From NCBI GenBank assembly GCA_039545295.1, contig BCIK01000007.1, forward strand, positions 1-64,000: a stretch of 64,000 nucleotides of DNA. The letters are read 5' to 3'. Source of the DNA: Udeniomyces pyricola. Its lineage: Eukaryota > Basidiomycota > Tremellomycetes > Cystofilobasidiales > Mrakiaceae. Made by a program: the position numbers and the translations under genes. The first letter of the stretch is position 1. Every line of letters begins with the position of its first letter. Of the stretch, positions 35,501 to 48,862 are shown one piece after another. The notes under the pieces are model-generated. The model was not told the origin of the DNA. It did not search any database and was given only the letters and a program-made list of their open reading frames with translations.

Positions 35501-36668
35501 CCTACGGCATGGAATCCACTCTTCTCCGAATGGGACGGCAGACTCGTACCAATTTGCCATGCGAGAGGGTGGAGAGGATGGCAATGGTGGCGGAACGATT
35601 GCGGTCGCAAGAAGACGACATGGAGAGGACGATCACTCGGGGCGCTTGGCTGATGGTGTGATCAAAGTGGACGGCGGGCCAGAGATGATGAGTGGACAAT
35701 ATCCGATGGTTCCCTGGAGTAGCTCTTTCGGAAACGGATCGGGTGAGAGACGGAGCGGAAGTGGCAGGGACAGGGGTTCGGAGAGTCGACGTGAGACGCG
35801 CCCCAGAGTGGAAGGAGGTGGACCAGAAGGAAGCGGCGGGTCAGACGCAGAGTCGCCGTTCGGGTTCAATCCGGTCATGAGGAGAACTTCGGCGTGAGTG
35901 GTCTCTTTCTCCTCGTCCGCCTAGCTTTCCTCTTCTTGTTTGAGGGGGAGGGGCGCCGATCCCTCGACCATGCTGTCCAATGGCATGTTGGGTCTGCAAG
36001 AACTAATTGGAACTGACTGCTACATCAACCTTTTACCTTCTTCTTTCTTGCCCCATTCTGCCCAATTTTTCTGATCTGCTTGCGTGTTGTTTGATCGACA
36101 ACAGCGGTACCGAGCTCACTCAAAATTTCTCCCACCTCCAAATGAGTTCTTTTAATGCGGGCGGCGGTAGTAATACCGGAGGCCTGAGCGGTGTCAATTC
36201 AAGCGGCCTTGGTGGAATCGGGGGAGAATTGTACACGTTACGTGAGGCGACCTTGTCGGTTTCGCCTGTGAGGAGCGTGAAGCAAGAGGGCAGCGGTGAG
36301 GAATCAGGAGGAGGAAGGACATCAAAAGATGTCAGGGTGAGTGCTTTATTTCTCTGCTTTGCTTTGTTCCCCTCATGTTTGCACGATTCAGAACTCGGTC
36401 GGGCGACGTGTTCAGAAAAGCATGACTTTCGTTCTCCTTTCTTCGCTATACTGAACTGTTTCGACCCCTTCAACTCATCCAGCATCAAGACTCTGTCCCT
36501 ACACTCGTCAATCCGCCATTCAGTACCCCAACGACCCTATCGTACGATCTTCTTCCCTCTCCAACATCAACCTATAACCCGCACTATCAGTCGCACCCTC
36601 TCCAGATTCCCCAAGAGCAGGAGTATTCGTTGGATCTTGGAACCTACGACAACTCTGACCAACTTTGA
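32518..36668 (+). CDS. Homeodomain transcription factor
   Basis: Exons 32518-33096, 33285-33436, 33611-35893, 36105-36336 and 36483-36668 give 1143 residues. A Q/P/S-rich N-terminus and an acidic stretch (EEMEEDDHVFDHGDEEDDEE) precede the DNA-binding domain at about 194-255. It begins VKHRRRTSRSQFANLEETF, runs through PTGAQRKSLSEKLDMTPRAV, and ends QVWFQNRRAKAKNQAKK. The recognition helix WFQNRR is split by intron 2 and reads correctly only when spliced. All core homeodomain residues are present, and spacing is that of a typical 60-residue domain, not a TALE type. The remaining 880 residues are low-complexity, with Ser, Gln, His and Gly runs (Q9 at about 35470), and look like activation or condensate-forming regions. 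It is nuclear by function. Target genes are unknown; it is not obviously a mating-type HD1/HD2 factor, since no partner gene is adjacent. Confidence 0.9.
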
Positions 36669-37730
36669 GCCGCTACCATATCCTCAGTATTATCTTGGCC
36701 AAGGGATGGCAGCAAAAAATGTAATAAATGGCATGTTTCAGTACCGAAAGCGAACGAGGAAGGAGTGAGAGGTGGAGGGATTCTGTTTTCCATCCGAATC
36801 CACATTCTTTCGGCCGTTCAATCCACCCTATGGAGTCTATCCCAACTCTTATGATTCTGCGTTTCCTTCTTCTTTTTCTTCTTCTTTTTCTTCTATCTCT
36901 CCTTCTTCCCTCTCTTCCAACCTGTTCATTTTCGTCTTGCTTCACGACCTCCTTCCTTATATGTACCGTACTTGCTCCTTTTTTTTTACTAGTAACTATC
37001 AAACGTACTCGGTCCTTGGTCTTCAATGCATTACTGTCTTTTTACCTCTCTCACCTCCTCTTCCTGTTCTTCTTTTGCCCTTTAATTCTGATCGACTCTC
37101 CTGCTGTCTACCGACAGTGTTACCTCTGTCAATTAATTCTTTTGCGACTGGTCCAACCCGGGTCCTCCCTCTTGCTTGTTTCTCTCGCTGTCGTCGTCCC
37201 AACTCGGAAGCGAGTCATAGATCTTTCCCTTTCACGTTCACTGGTGGACCAGCTTACGTACATGCATATATTATAGTCTCAGATCATCAAATCAGTAGCA
37301 GCTGCGATGCGAATTCCCTGTGTTTCGTCTTTGCCCAATTAATGCTTCTGTGCTCGTTATAGCTCGACTTGATCGTCTCTTTTTCTTCTTTTTTTTTTTG
37401 TTCACTCTTCCCGCCGTGGTCCTTCTTTCTGTTTCAACGAGTCAATTGCTATCAAACACCAGCTCCACAACGGCTCTGTTCATACCATCTAGGTGGCGTT
37501 GTGGATCTCGGTTTATGTCATTGCACTGTTCTTGACCGTACCAGCAGCTTATATACCGAAAGACATACGAGTCGTTACATGTTCTTTTCCTTCACGCGTG
37601 GGTTGATGAGCGCATGCTCACGCATCAAATCGAACCAACAGATGACGATGAAGTACACATCAATATCAACTCTCGTTTAAAGAAAAGGACCCTCGGCTAT
37701 TCGCTACCACACATGCCAAAGAGGCTCTCA
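36669..37730. other. CT-rich 3' flank of the homeodomain gene
   Basis: About 36840-37420 is strongly pyrimidine-rich on the plus strand (for example ttcttctttttcttcttttt), giving long but motif-free frames. The rest holds the convergent 3' ends of the homeodomain gene and the small membrane-protein gene. I see no conserved coding sequence. Confidence 0.55.
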
Positions 37731-38376
37731 TCAACGACCTCCAGCGAAGAAACTTCTGGTCCATCCCCACCAAAACTCGCGGTTCGAGAAACCAACGGCC
37801 ATTGCCTTGTGCCACACTATACAGAGGTAGAGCAAGGGAATGTTGATAGAGAATGAGGGAAAAGAAGAGAGGGGTTAGTAAGTTCGATGGTTGCAGACAT
37901 TGGGGGAGGGGGCGAACCGAAAAGGCGATCAGCCCGGAACGGGACTGCAGGCGATTATTCAAGAGAAAAGACCCGTGATATATGGCAGAGCTGGTTCTAG
38001 TCTTGATATGAACTTAGATGAGACGAGACTCAGGAAAAACGAGAAAGAGTAAAGGGGAGACTTTTGTAAGGAAACGGCACGAACCTTTGAAGCCAAACCT
38101 TCGACCGTAGTAGCCCGCCAAGAACGGGACCGCCAACGCGAGAATCAGCTTAGACTGGGAGACCATTCGATCGTATTCTTCAGCAGCGAGGCGTTTGTCT
38201 TCGGCGTCTTCGTCTTCATCGCCATCGCTGGAGGAATCGCCGGAGGAGGTCGAGAGGGAGTCGGAATCGGAGGCATCGTTGGCGGTAGTAGAGGGTAGGT
38301 TGAGAGCAGAGGCTGGGCCACCACCGGTAGAGGTTGAGGCGTTGTAGGCTTGGGAGGCTTGAGAAAGGTCCGACAT
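37731..38376 (-). CDS. Small membrane protein, possibly of the mitochondrial outer membrane
   Basis: Two exons (38085-38376 and 37731-37816) give 125 residues, with the splice phase correct. The N-terminal 60 residues are Ser/Ala-rich then acidic (SSDGDEDEDAEDKRLAAEE). A single hydrophobic helix follows (SKLILALAVPFLAGYYGRRF). The second exon supplies a Trp-rich amphipathic end (VWHKAMAVGFSNREFWWGWT). An acidic N-terminus, a helix with small residues flanked by Arg, and a short C-terminus resemble small outer-membrane import factors such as Mim2, but similarity that weak cannot name it. Without the splice the frame would end in unrelated residues. The gene is divergent from VPS8 with 288 bp between starts, a likely shared promoter that contains a short CTG/TTG repeat. 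Confidence 0.6.
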
Positions 38377-38664
38377 GTGTGTTGAATGTGCGTGTGGAAG
38401 TGTTTGTGGACGTGTAGCTATGGGAGAAGGATGGATGAGATGATGCTGCTGCTGCTGTTGCTAATGATGGTGTGTGGGTCTGGTATTGTCAATGGCGTCG
38501 CGTCATGCAGTGATGATCGTGATCGATATTCGGCTTGATTTACACGCCCATTCTCTCTTAATTCACTCACATCCCACACTCATCATCATCACCATCTTCA
38601 CGCACCCAACGATACCCCATTCGATATTTTGCACCGGACCCAGACATCCGCCCAACCAGATTCC

Positions 38665-41600
38665 ATGCCTCCCCCTATCCGCTCTGCCTCCCAGTCTTCT
38701 GCTTCTACAGTCCGCTATCTATCCTCACGCGAAGAGTCTCAACAAACAGACGACGACGACGACGACGACGACGACAGCGATGAACCTGCATATGACGATC
38801 GACTTCAAGACATCCTCCATCCATCATCATCCTATCAGGGTCTCAACGGCGATGATAACCCGACACAAGACGACGACCCATGGGGGAGGCAGCAAGACGC
38901 AGTCGTCTACGACAACGGCCACCTCAAAGCGCTCGATGCGCGCAGACGCGCCGAGTGGGAGGACAAGCGGTTTGCCGATGGATACGAGGAGGAAATGCGG
39001 GGGATCATGGGAAATCACATGCTAGGAGAGGATGGAGATCACAGTAGAGATATTTGGGGATCAGCAGATGTGCATCTTGTAGCTGGAGTCAGCGGATCTC
39101 GGGGGGAAGACGACGAAGAGGAAGACGAGATGGGTGAGTTTGTAGATGCCAAAGACGAATTTGTAAGTGCTAGTTCCTCGTGATCGTTCGTACACAAGAC
39201 TGAAATCCACCATGCTGATCTAGATTTTGAGATTGACAGGATGATGGCAATGACGATGATGACGAGGCGTTGTCGGATAGGACACCATCGTTCTCGTCGG
39301 TTCGTGTCAAGTCAAACGTTACGACCGCGGGAGATGTCTCGCCTCCCACAAGTCATGCTCAGACCTCGGCAGCTCGTAGACCGGCTTTCCTTCGTACGTG
39401 TTTTCCTCCTTGGCTTTTGTCGACTGCTTGGAACTGAGCGTTGGAACCCCACGTCGAGATGTTGAGCCTCTCAATCTCATCAACGATTCAACTGGTTGAT
39501 CATTGCCTCTTTCATACAGACCCTTCCATCTCCCGCCTACGATCCCATATGCGCCACTCGTCTTCTTCCTCAATTGACTCATCAATCTCATCCCATCAAC
39601 CTCATGTCTCACGTTCGGTATCCTCCTCTCATTTCTCCCATCTCTCGCGCACGACGTCCTCCTCGACGCTTCACTCTCTCTCCTCGTCCAATCCGGCACC
39701 CCATTTGTCTCGTCCTGGCCCATCGTCTCATCCTCTCCTCTCTGATCCCTTGCACTACACGACGCTCAAACGTATCTCATATACCCTCTACCCATCTCAT
39801 TCATCAAACAAGCTCGCGAGCATGGGAGCTCTTTCTAGTGAATCGAGGGGCAACGACGTCAAGAACCCCTCGTCTCTGCGGCCCGAGTTTGGTGCCCCAA
39901 GCGTCATGGTGGCCAATGGGTTGATCTGTGTCGGGACGGATCAAGGCTGGGTTGGAGTCTGGGATTTTAAGGGCGACATGAAGGGCTGGTTTGGTAGTGA
40001 CATGATTGGTACGTCGCTCTCTAAGTCCCCCTTCACTCTCACCCGTCCTATGTCAAAGGGACCCTTTCATTTCGCATTCACGCCCAGCTGATCCTGAAAT
40101 CTTCGCGTCGTTCGATCGCACGCCGGTCTCCTCTTCCAACTAGCCTCATCAGCTGGTGCTGTCACGGCGCTCTGCGTGTCCCCCGACCATACCTACCTCG
40201 CCGTCGGCCACGCCTCGGGCCACATCAACCTCTTCCAATTCTCATCAGCAACCCGAGCCATTCCGGCCCGCTCTGCTCCTCCCACCACCCTCGCCGCAGT
40301 CAACTCGGGCCGACGCGAAGGACATCTACTCGGAACACGGATTCTTCACTTGGGTTTCGTGGGCAAACGTCATACAGCGATTGTCAGCGGGGACGAGAGC
40401 GGGCTTGCGTTCTATCATAGCCTCGGGAGGGTTCTTGGAGTTGATTCAACGGATGTACTGAGGATCCTTGGGAGCTATCCGGACCCTGCTTCTGTGTCTT
40501 CTTCGCCGGCCACCCCTTCCACATCATCTCGGGGCAAGGACGCCGTCTTGACCCCTCCACTTTCTTCGCCCACACCCGTCAAGCTCAAAACCACCCTATT
40601 CGCAGCTTTACCTCTCCCTTACTCGAAATCTGCCTCATCGGACGTGTCTTCATCATCTTCGAACACTTCTTCACCAGCTCTTGCCGTTCCTCACCCAACT
40701 GATGAGTTTCACCTCTCAGCGCTGCTTACCCCTTCAAAACTCTTGATCGTCGGTCTCAAACCCTCTCCTCGAACGTGGCATCGCAGGCTGAGAGGGAACG
40801 AAGGTGGAGAAGAAGCAGGGCGGACTGGAGCGGCCGCCTGGAGAGTCTCGAGTCAGGCTGGGAGGGTCGACCATCAAGGTCGCGGCAGTAGTAGTAGCCG
40901 TAGCAGTGGAGAGGCTACAACAGGTTGGTCAGGGGGAAATGAGATGGGCCGAGATGATCCTGTTCTGGCATGGTGTTGGGGGAGGGTTGTGCGATTGCTT
41001 CGGGTTGTGGTCGCCATAGGTGGTGCTGAGTCTCGGTCAAAGCAGCCCCATGGGCCGACAAAAAACCAAGGAGACGACAAAGAGCAGCATGTCCAATTTG
41101 TTGAGGAGGGTAGATGGGATTGTCCGCTAGGCGCAGTCTTGGGGTTGGAATGGCTCGGTCCCCATGTGAGTAGCATGGCTCTTGATCCCTCTCGCTAAGA
41201 CTTTGAGTAATTACTGATCCATCTCATCGACCTTCTTCTGCATAGCACCTACTTGTCCTCGTCGCCAAGTCGCTTCTCATCCTCGACAGTCGAGATTTCA
41301 GCCGCGTGGAGCAATCCGACATTGATGCCCGACTCCTCGTTTCCAATGATTTCTACATCCGGCTTGCCTCGGCGGGGTCGGCGGGCAGCAGAGGTGGCGA
41401 AGAGAGACATGGCTCGGTCGCCGGGAGCATGAGCGTGTACAAGAGCAAGGTCTTTTTCTTGGTACGTTGAGCTATATAGGCAACAAGACAAGAGTTGAAC
41501 TGCAACTTTTGCCATCTTCACCCTATCGCGCATTGCTGACTGACCCGTCGTGCATCGTAATCACTTTAGACCAGGTCCGATCTCCGCGTCGGTTCGGTTC

Positions 41601-44600
41601 TCACATGGACCGATCATCTCCTGTCGCTTATGCAGGTCGGCGATATTTTGTCTGCCATCCGTCTCGCTACCGCCTATCACCTCGGCTCGATTTCTTCGAC
41701 GATTCTTGGCCTGCCTGCTTCTACTTCCGACCGTCAAACCGTCGTCGGTCAGCGACTAAGTGGTCTCATGCGGTCGTCTCTCCGCTACACCTTTTCTGAA
41801 GATCGCATGACAGACGGTACCCACGCGAGCTATGATGGTCGAGGCGTCGATCGCACTGAGCTCTTCGAAGGCCTCGTCGAAGTCATGGCAGAAGCTTGCC
41901 TAGCGATCAACAACCTGGAGTTCCTCTGGGAGGACGTCTACGAACGGTATCAAGAAGCCTATATCAATGGCATCTTTCTCGCTCGAATTCAGCCGTTTAT
42001 ATTCGACGGCCGGATCCAAACCATCCCTACGCCTATCCTTCAGACGCTGTTGCGCCAATTGGACGAGCGAGGGGAGCTCGATCGCCTTGAAAGTCTCATT
42101 TGGCACGTTGATCCCTCCTCGCTCGATATCCATCAAGCCATCGGACTCTGTCAGAAGCACCGCCTCCTCGACGCACTCGTCTCTGTCTTCACTCGGTCGC
42201 TGCACGATTACGTCTCACCTGTCGTTGTGCTCCTTGTGCTTGTTCTCCGGATCCAAACGCATCGGACGAGACGACCTCGCCGAATCGGCGCCGTTGAGCA
42301 GGTGTCGTCGAGCTCAGCAGCAGTGGCCGCGACGGACGATGAGATTGAGGCCCTCGTTCCGGACGCTTACAAACTTCACGCCTATTTGGGCGAAGTTCTC
42401 TCAGGCCTCGCATATCCAAGCAAGGACGTCATGTCTGAAGATGACGCGTTTGCGGCCCGTACAGCCGTGTACGCGTTCGTCTTCAGTGGCGAGCTTGTCC
42501 CGTACCCCTCAGAACCGGAAAAACTTGTTCCTTCACTCGAGTATTCGTGTCCCTACCCTTATCTCCGACTTCTTCTCCATTTCGATACCGAAGCGTTCCT
42601 CCATGCTATGGACATCGCCTTCGAAGACCCTTACCTCAACGACGACGTCACAGACAAACCCATCTCGCGTCAACTCATCCTCAACCTTCTTCTCGACATC
42701 ATATCCCCTGTCTCCTCGTCAACGAGCGGTGTCTCTCCTCGCGCCGAGTCGTTCTCCCCCTCTGATATCACCCTCCTCAATATCTTCGTTTCTCGGAACT
42801 TACCAAAGTATCCGCAATTCCTCGTTGTACCGCCTTCGACGCTTCATCGCATCCTCGTCTCCCTCTCAACGGACCCCGACCAAAGTACGCGTGAGGACCG
42901 TCAACTTGCCGCCGAATACCTCCTCTCAGCTTATACCCCTCACGATACCGATGATATGCTCGCCCTCTTTGAAGCCGCCGGCTTCTTTCGCATCCTCCGC
43001 TCGACGTATCGGGCCGAACATCGCTGGGCAGCTCTCGTCTCGACGTATGTCAATGATCCCGAGAGTGATCTTGAAGTGTTTGCGATTCTCTCGGACATCC
43101 TGCAAGCTGCCTCGCTTGAAAACGTCCCCTCTTCCTCGACCTCGACCGCGCCGACCCTCTCCTCGGACTTGACTCACGTCATTCTCAGCTCGATTTCGTT
43201 CCTCTCAACCGTTGATGTGGTCCAAACTGCCTTCCTCGTTGATCGATTCCTGCCCTCTCAACACGCTGCTGTCCTTGCCACTCTCTCTTCAACCCCTCGC
43301 AAACAATGCAGCTATTGTCGCTGCCTTCTCTCCCCACAATCCCTTCTCGATGAGCCTCGCTTCTCCAACAGGCGAGGTAGCCGCATCGACGACGACGAGG
43401 AGGGCGATGGAAGCAACGAGAGCGGACATCGTCCTCTCCTGCTCCCTGTGCCTTCTACCGAGGTCAGCTCAAACCTCGAATATCACAGCCGTCACCTTTT
43501 CGTTGAACTCCTTGCCGAATCCAACCCGACCGAATTGATTCCGCTCTTGGATGCTTCCCCACCTGATCGGTTCGACCTCTCGCGCGTCGTTGAGATCTGC
43601 GAGGCAGCGTCAGTGCTGGAAGGCGGTGCTGGGGGAGACGTCGTGGTGTACGCACTAGATCGATTGGGTCAAACAAGAGCGGCGTTTGACAAGGTTTTGA
43701 GCGTCATCAACCATCGTGGGGCGGGACTCGCAGAGGCATTTGGCTCGTCCCTGCTTGGCGAAAGGATAGAAGACGAGACTCGTCAGGAGACGGATTCGAG
43801 TTTGGCGAGCCTGCAGGAACTTAGACGAGTCGTGCGCATGGGTGTCAAGCTCTGTCTCAAGTATTCAAACAAGACGACGACGACGACGAACTTGAGCGGC
43901 GGTCTTGTTGGAACGCTTACCGGGGAAGAGACCAACGCGATGAAAGCCGAGGAGATGTGGTACAAGGTTTTACATGAACTCATCGAACTCGTCCAATCTA
44001 TCTCGTCTATCGTCACGCCCGCCGAGATCAACTCCACCCTGTCGACTCTTCCTGTCACGACCATTGGTACCACCGCCTCTACTACGCCTCATCGTCTACC
44101 CATCCAACTACCTCTTACATCCCTTCCACCATCCCTATCGGTATCGACATCCACTCAACCTCTCGGAACACTCGTCCTCGACTCCCTTCGTTCGCTGATC
44201 CAAGAAACCTTGACGTCACTCGTGTCGACATCGTCGACAACATCCCTCTCCTTTCCCCTCCTCTTCAAGCGGCTCCTCTCATCGACGTCGTCGTCGTCAC
44301 CACCATCTCCCTCAGAAACCTCGGCCCCATCTTCCGCTTTGGTCGTTCCCCCTCGGCGTCGTCTGTACGCCGAGTTCCGAAGCATCCTCACGGGTATGCT
44401 CGAGACGTACCGGAGCGATGGCGAGTTGTTGGCGATCACGATCCGGTTGCTCGAACGGGACCTGGTCGAGGTCGGAAGGACGTTGACGGAAGGAAAGATG
44501 AGGGGTTGGAGAGGGACGGGAACGTCGTGTGAAGGGTGTGGAGCAGCGTTGATGAAGACGGAGAGTGGTGAGAAGAATATGAAGAAGACGAAAAAGGCCA

Positions 44601-44782
44601 CTGGTGCCACCATTATCGGTGAGATACCGATGTCGTTTGGTAGGACCGTCGTCGGACAGGAGGATGGAGGAGATGTCGATGGTGAGAATGAAGAAGTTGG
44701 GGAGACGGCATCGGATGAAGCTGTCGTGATCTTCAGGTCGGGCGAGGCGTTCCATCGACGGTGTATGCCTCGAATGGAATAA
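38665..44782 (+). CDS. VPS8: Vacuolar protein sorting protein 8 (CORVET subunit)
   Basis: Vps8 is the Rab5-binding subunit of CORVET, which tethers early endosomes. The start MPPPIRSASQSSASTVRYL leads into an acidic, disordered N-terminus with a D9 run. The WD40-type propeller follows: GLICVGTDQGWVGVWDFKGD, AVTALCVSPDHTYLAVGHAS, TRILHLGFVGKRHTAIVSGD and LAFYHSLGRVLGV. Later comes the Vps8 signature, LLSLMQVGDILSAIRLATAY, then an alpha-solenoid with NLEFLWEDVYERYQEAYING. The last exon alone encodes more than 1000 residues. The C-terminus has the zinc-binding end typical of Vps8 (TSCEGCGAAL, a charged loop, then FRSGEAFHRRCMP), a reduced RING-H2. The shorter N-terminal exons are joined by introns of 50-190 nt whose borders I placed only approximately. 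Confidence 0.93.
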
Positions 44783-45812
44783 AGCAGAAGAAGACATGGC
44801 AGTTGAGGCATGGGTTTTAACGATGGGACGGAGGGACGGAGGAAGGGAAGGGGATCTTTTGGGAAGCTAGGTTTTGTGGTTGTCATGTTTAATTTCTTTC
44901 TTTCGAATTTCTTTCAGCAAAGGCCCCCACTGGACGTTTTAGTAAGCTAGAACATCATTTTTATTTTATTTTATTTTTTTCTTCTTTGCTTTTGAGAAAG
45001 GAGACGAGCGACGAGAGGGTATCACATTTTGGGAGCATGAAAGGACAGAAGAAGAACGAAAGAACAAACGAAGACAAGAGACGAAGAGGAAAGGGGGATA
45101 GTGTGAGGGGTTGAGAAAAAAAAAAAAGACGATGAAAAGAACAAGAAAAAAGCAAGGAAATAGGATGCGAAGGATGTTGAATAATGAGGGTGGGGAACGG
45201 TAGAAACAAGGAGATCTTGACAAGTATAAGAACATGGAGAAAAAAAAGGAAAAACAAGAACAAGAAACAAGAGAGCAGCCAAGGAGGTCACCGGCAGCTA
45301 TCAAGCGAGACTGACGTTTCATCAGCTATGAAAGAAACGAAACAAGCAAATGGGTGAGAGGCGATCAAGGTGAAACGCACTTGAAAAGGAACGAGGCAAG
45401 ACAAACACGTGTTTAAGAGCAAAGAAGGTAGTTTAAGGAATGAAAGGATATGAGAATCGACCTTTTTGGGTGTGCTGAGAACAAAACTTCACCAGTGAAG
45501 AAAGAAAACCCCCAACAATGAAACACACAAGACTGAACAAGAGGAGAACGAGAAGAGGTGGAGGAAATGAACGGATGAGCAGAAAGAGGAAGGAGAAATT
45601 GATGATGACGGCATTGAGAATTGCTGGGTGGGGATAAAATGTGCTGACAGAGACAATGAAGATTTGAGATCGGAGTAGAGCAGAGATGTTAACGTCCCCT
45701 ATCTATCTGCGCAAGAAAGGGGTAAGCATAAAGTGTTCGGGTGTGAATCTCATGGTGGAAAGGAGAGACGAGATCGTCTGGCACGCGTGGGGATGACGAA
45801 AGGATCCTATGT
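44783..45812. other. Purine-rich convergent intergenic region
   Basis: VPS8 and the YTH gene end facing each other across this 1-kb gap. From about 44960 to 45600 the plus strand is almost purely G/A, with runs such as gaaaaaaaaaaaaagacgatg near 45115. On the minus strand this is CT-rich, matching the pyrimidine-rich 3' flanks of other genes here, so it may be the YTH 3' untranslated region. No gene is seen. Confidence 0.55.
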
Positions 45813-48276
45813 TCAAGGCATCGGAGGCGAGAGTTGGTCCATTTGCGTCAGATGCTGGCGATGCTGCTGCTGCTGCTGCTGCAGATTGATCGCCACTGCA
45901 GCCGGATCAGAATACACTCCCGATGAAGCGTACATCGGCATGGGCCCCGACGGTGCAGGCGACAAGAACGTCGGGTGAGAAGGAAACGGAGGGAGATGAA
46001 CAGAAGGTGGTTGCTGCTGTTGCGGTTGCTGAGGCTGAGAAGGAGGTTGCTGCCGGGCCTTATCAGCAGCCTCGTAGTAGTCGAAATCTTGGAGGAGCGA
46101 TGTTCGCGATTGGTATGTGTGGAATGTCCGAAGCATTTCGAGTCCGGCGTCGGAAAGGAGCTCTTGGGTGTCCCGACTGCAGTCGGCCATGAAGACCCAA
46201 AGACCAATACCAATATCAACATACAGGTTACGGACAAGTCAGCATCGTGAATTTCACAGCCTCCAGAAGGGCAGACTCCGTATAGCCATGTTTCTAGTGC
46301 CATCACGGCAAGCAATTTCAGCTAAAAGGACCCACGAATTGGTGACAGGCTTCCTTTCAGGGGTATTGTTGAGCCGGATGTGTCGCAACGCCTGATTCTG
46401 TCAATTTCCACCCACCCAAAAGTAAGGACATTATGAGAAACGATCAAATTTTACATATCGATTCAGCACGTTGCAGAGGTCAAGAGACAAGGGGAACGTA
46501 CTGGGACGTCTTTGACGTAAATCCACTTGACTCGGAAGATGCCCTTCCATTTGTCTTGGGCCCAGACCGTGCTCGTCGTGTTGTAGTCGACGTCGGTCAA
46601 CACTGATCATTGACGTTACAAGCACATACAAAAGAGAAGATCAACGTCAGAATGTCGCCATGAGAAGCAAGCTTTTCCCAGGGCCTTCTGATGGCTCCTG
46701 CAAAACACCCCCCCCCTCCTTCTATTTCCCCTGGCATCCCTTGGTTTCGTCTTATTCTCGACAGGCGGATAGAAGCATATATTAATATAGACAGCTACTC
46801 ACTTTGCGCCATTCCGGCGAAATGACCCGACGAGTTGACGGAGAAGAAGAGGTAGATTGGCTGAAACAGCGGGCAAGCGTCGTTCGCAAAACCGATCCAA
46901 TATGGACGAAGAGAACAACAGAACATATGGGAGTTAGTGAAATCTAAGAGAGTGAGAGGCGTCTTGACCATCTGGAATGGAGAAGAATGTGATCACCACG
47001 GGTCTGCTTACCATGATGGCGGCCGATTCTTTGAACGCTTTCTCCAGACGTTTGTTGCCAAAGTTGGTCGATGACCAGATCTCGACTAGATAATTGTTAA
47101 CAGGGAATACAAGTTGATGATGAAGAAAAAACGAGATTAGAAAAGAAGGATTAGAATACCAGAAGTGAGGAAGGAAGAACAGTGTCAAATGACTCCTGGA
47201 TGTCAGCCATCTTTCTCACAAGCCAGAATTGACAGACGTCAAACAAAGCACACAACATCAACAAGTGCACATACATTTGAGAGATTTTTGGACGTCATCC
47301 TGTGAGAAAAAGGACGATTAGGCCGAGTGCGAAAGAAAGAGTGGGATTGCCAGAACGTTCAACATCGATATCTTCTTCCCCCCCCCCCCTCACCTTCTCT
47401 TTCCCTTTCAGCATCCTGCTCGTGTCAGACGCGCCCCAGATGGGACCGTTGAGACGAGTAGAGCAAAATCAATGACACACCTCAGTATACGATTTGATGA
47501 CAAAGAACCTCGCCCGAGGAGGATCTGTGTCGAACCTCGTCGGATTATACCCTTTCGCCCGAATCAAACTGGACATGTCAACCGATGCAGCCGCCGCCGT
47601 CGGGTCGTTCGTGGGGACGCCGCCAAACATTCCCCCACCTGGACCCCCAAGAGCATAATTCCCATGACCAGATGGCGAGAGAAACGGCAGCCCTCCGCCG
47701 GATCCACCACTACCAACTAGTCCGGCCGCCGGAACCTGGCCATGTAGCTGTTGCTGCTGAAGCAAAGCCTGCTGAGCGATGATAAGATTGACCTGAGCCT
47801 GATGCAACGCCTCCGAGCCTTCTATTCCTCCCGCCCCCTCGACTCCAAATTCATGCCTATGGCCACTGCCCATCGAGTCCGGTCTCGAACCAAGAATCGC
47901 CTGTTTCTGCTCCCATCCCGTGCCCATCGCTGTGAATGGCTGCTGCTGGCCACTCAGGACGAGTCGGTTACCACCTCCACCGGGCAGATCCGACAGACCA
48001 AATTGGGTTGGAATCGGTTGAGTCGTGTGGCCGATCGGTCGAACGAACGCGGCGGCAGAGGCAGGGCCAGCCGCATGAGGCTTGTGACCGAGGATGGAAG
48101 GGTCGGTGACGAGAGAGAGCTTGCGAGCATTGGATCCGGATGAAATGCCGCTAACGACACCACCGTGGAGATTCAGCGGTGCTTGGTGTGGATTCGCGGG
48201 GGTTTGGTGGTGATAGGCAAGGTTGGGACGCTGGAAGGGGGGAAGGGAGCCAGGTACGAGCGTCCGCTGGTGTTGG

Positions 48277-48309
<33 letters not shown>

Positions 48310-48665
48310 TGAAAAGAAGGTTGCTGAGAGGAGTGTTGAAGCTGTTGCGGATATTGCTGGATGAACGGCGGTCTTTGATGATGTTGCTGAGACTGCATAG
48401 TTTGTCCTTGATTATGCGTCGGGCCAAGCGCCGGTGACGGACCTGGTGAGACAAACCGAGGTGGAGTCGGACCCGAAGAGCCTTGATGCTGTTGGGTGGA
48501 CGACAAGGAACGCGTGTGACGAGGATCGGTTGTCGCAGTCGTTGTCGAGGTGGAGGGAATGGATTGAAGTTCGACAGATGGGGCACCCTCATGGTACTGA
48601 GCGTTCATGAGATGGGCAGATGACGAAGTCGAACCGGTAACTGCTCTCCCTTGCCCCATTGACAT
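45813..48665 (-). CDS. YTH-domain N6-methyladenosine reader
   Basis: The C-terminal YTH domain binds m6A in RNA. Across several small exons it reads [98 protein letters not shown] and [17 protein letters not shown]. The three tryptophans expected to form the methyl-binding cage are present: one in EIWSST and two in VWAQDKW, the arrangement of the YTHDF class. The N-terminal ~390 residues are disordered, with Q11, QH-rich and Gly-rich stretches, as in YTHDF proteins that form condensates. A second Q-rich tail follows the domain. I start at the ATG at 48665 because the open frame upstream contains no ATG and is CT-rich leader-like DNA. A longer protein that includes the next gene cannot be excluded (see findings). 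Confidence 0.9.
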
Positions 48666-48862
48666 GGCATCGAACTTTTTTTTTTTTTCCGAAGGTCGCG
48701 GAACCAAACGCCAGGGCAAGGGACAGAAGCAGAAGAGAAAGGAAAGAGCCGAATAGGAATGGATGATGGGTGGAAGATGGAATGGGACAGCGCAGGAGGT
48801 CATTAATGTGGCAGGGACCGGTTCGAGGAAGGAGGCGGAGGAAAATCGAGCCAAATCGTCAG

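Noticed and set aside
45733..46250. Plus-strand frames with Cys/Arg runs
   Set aside because: They are shadows of the CAG-rich tail of the YTH gene on the other strand.
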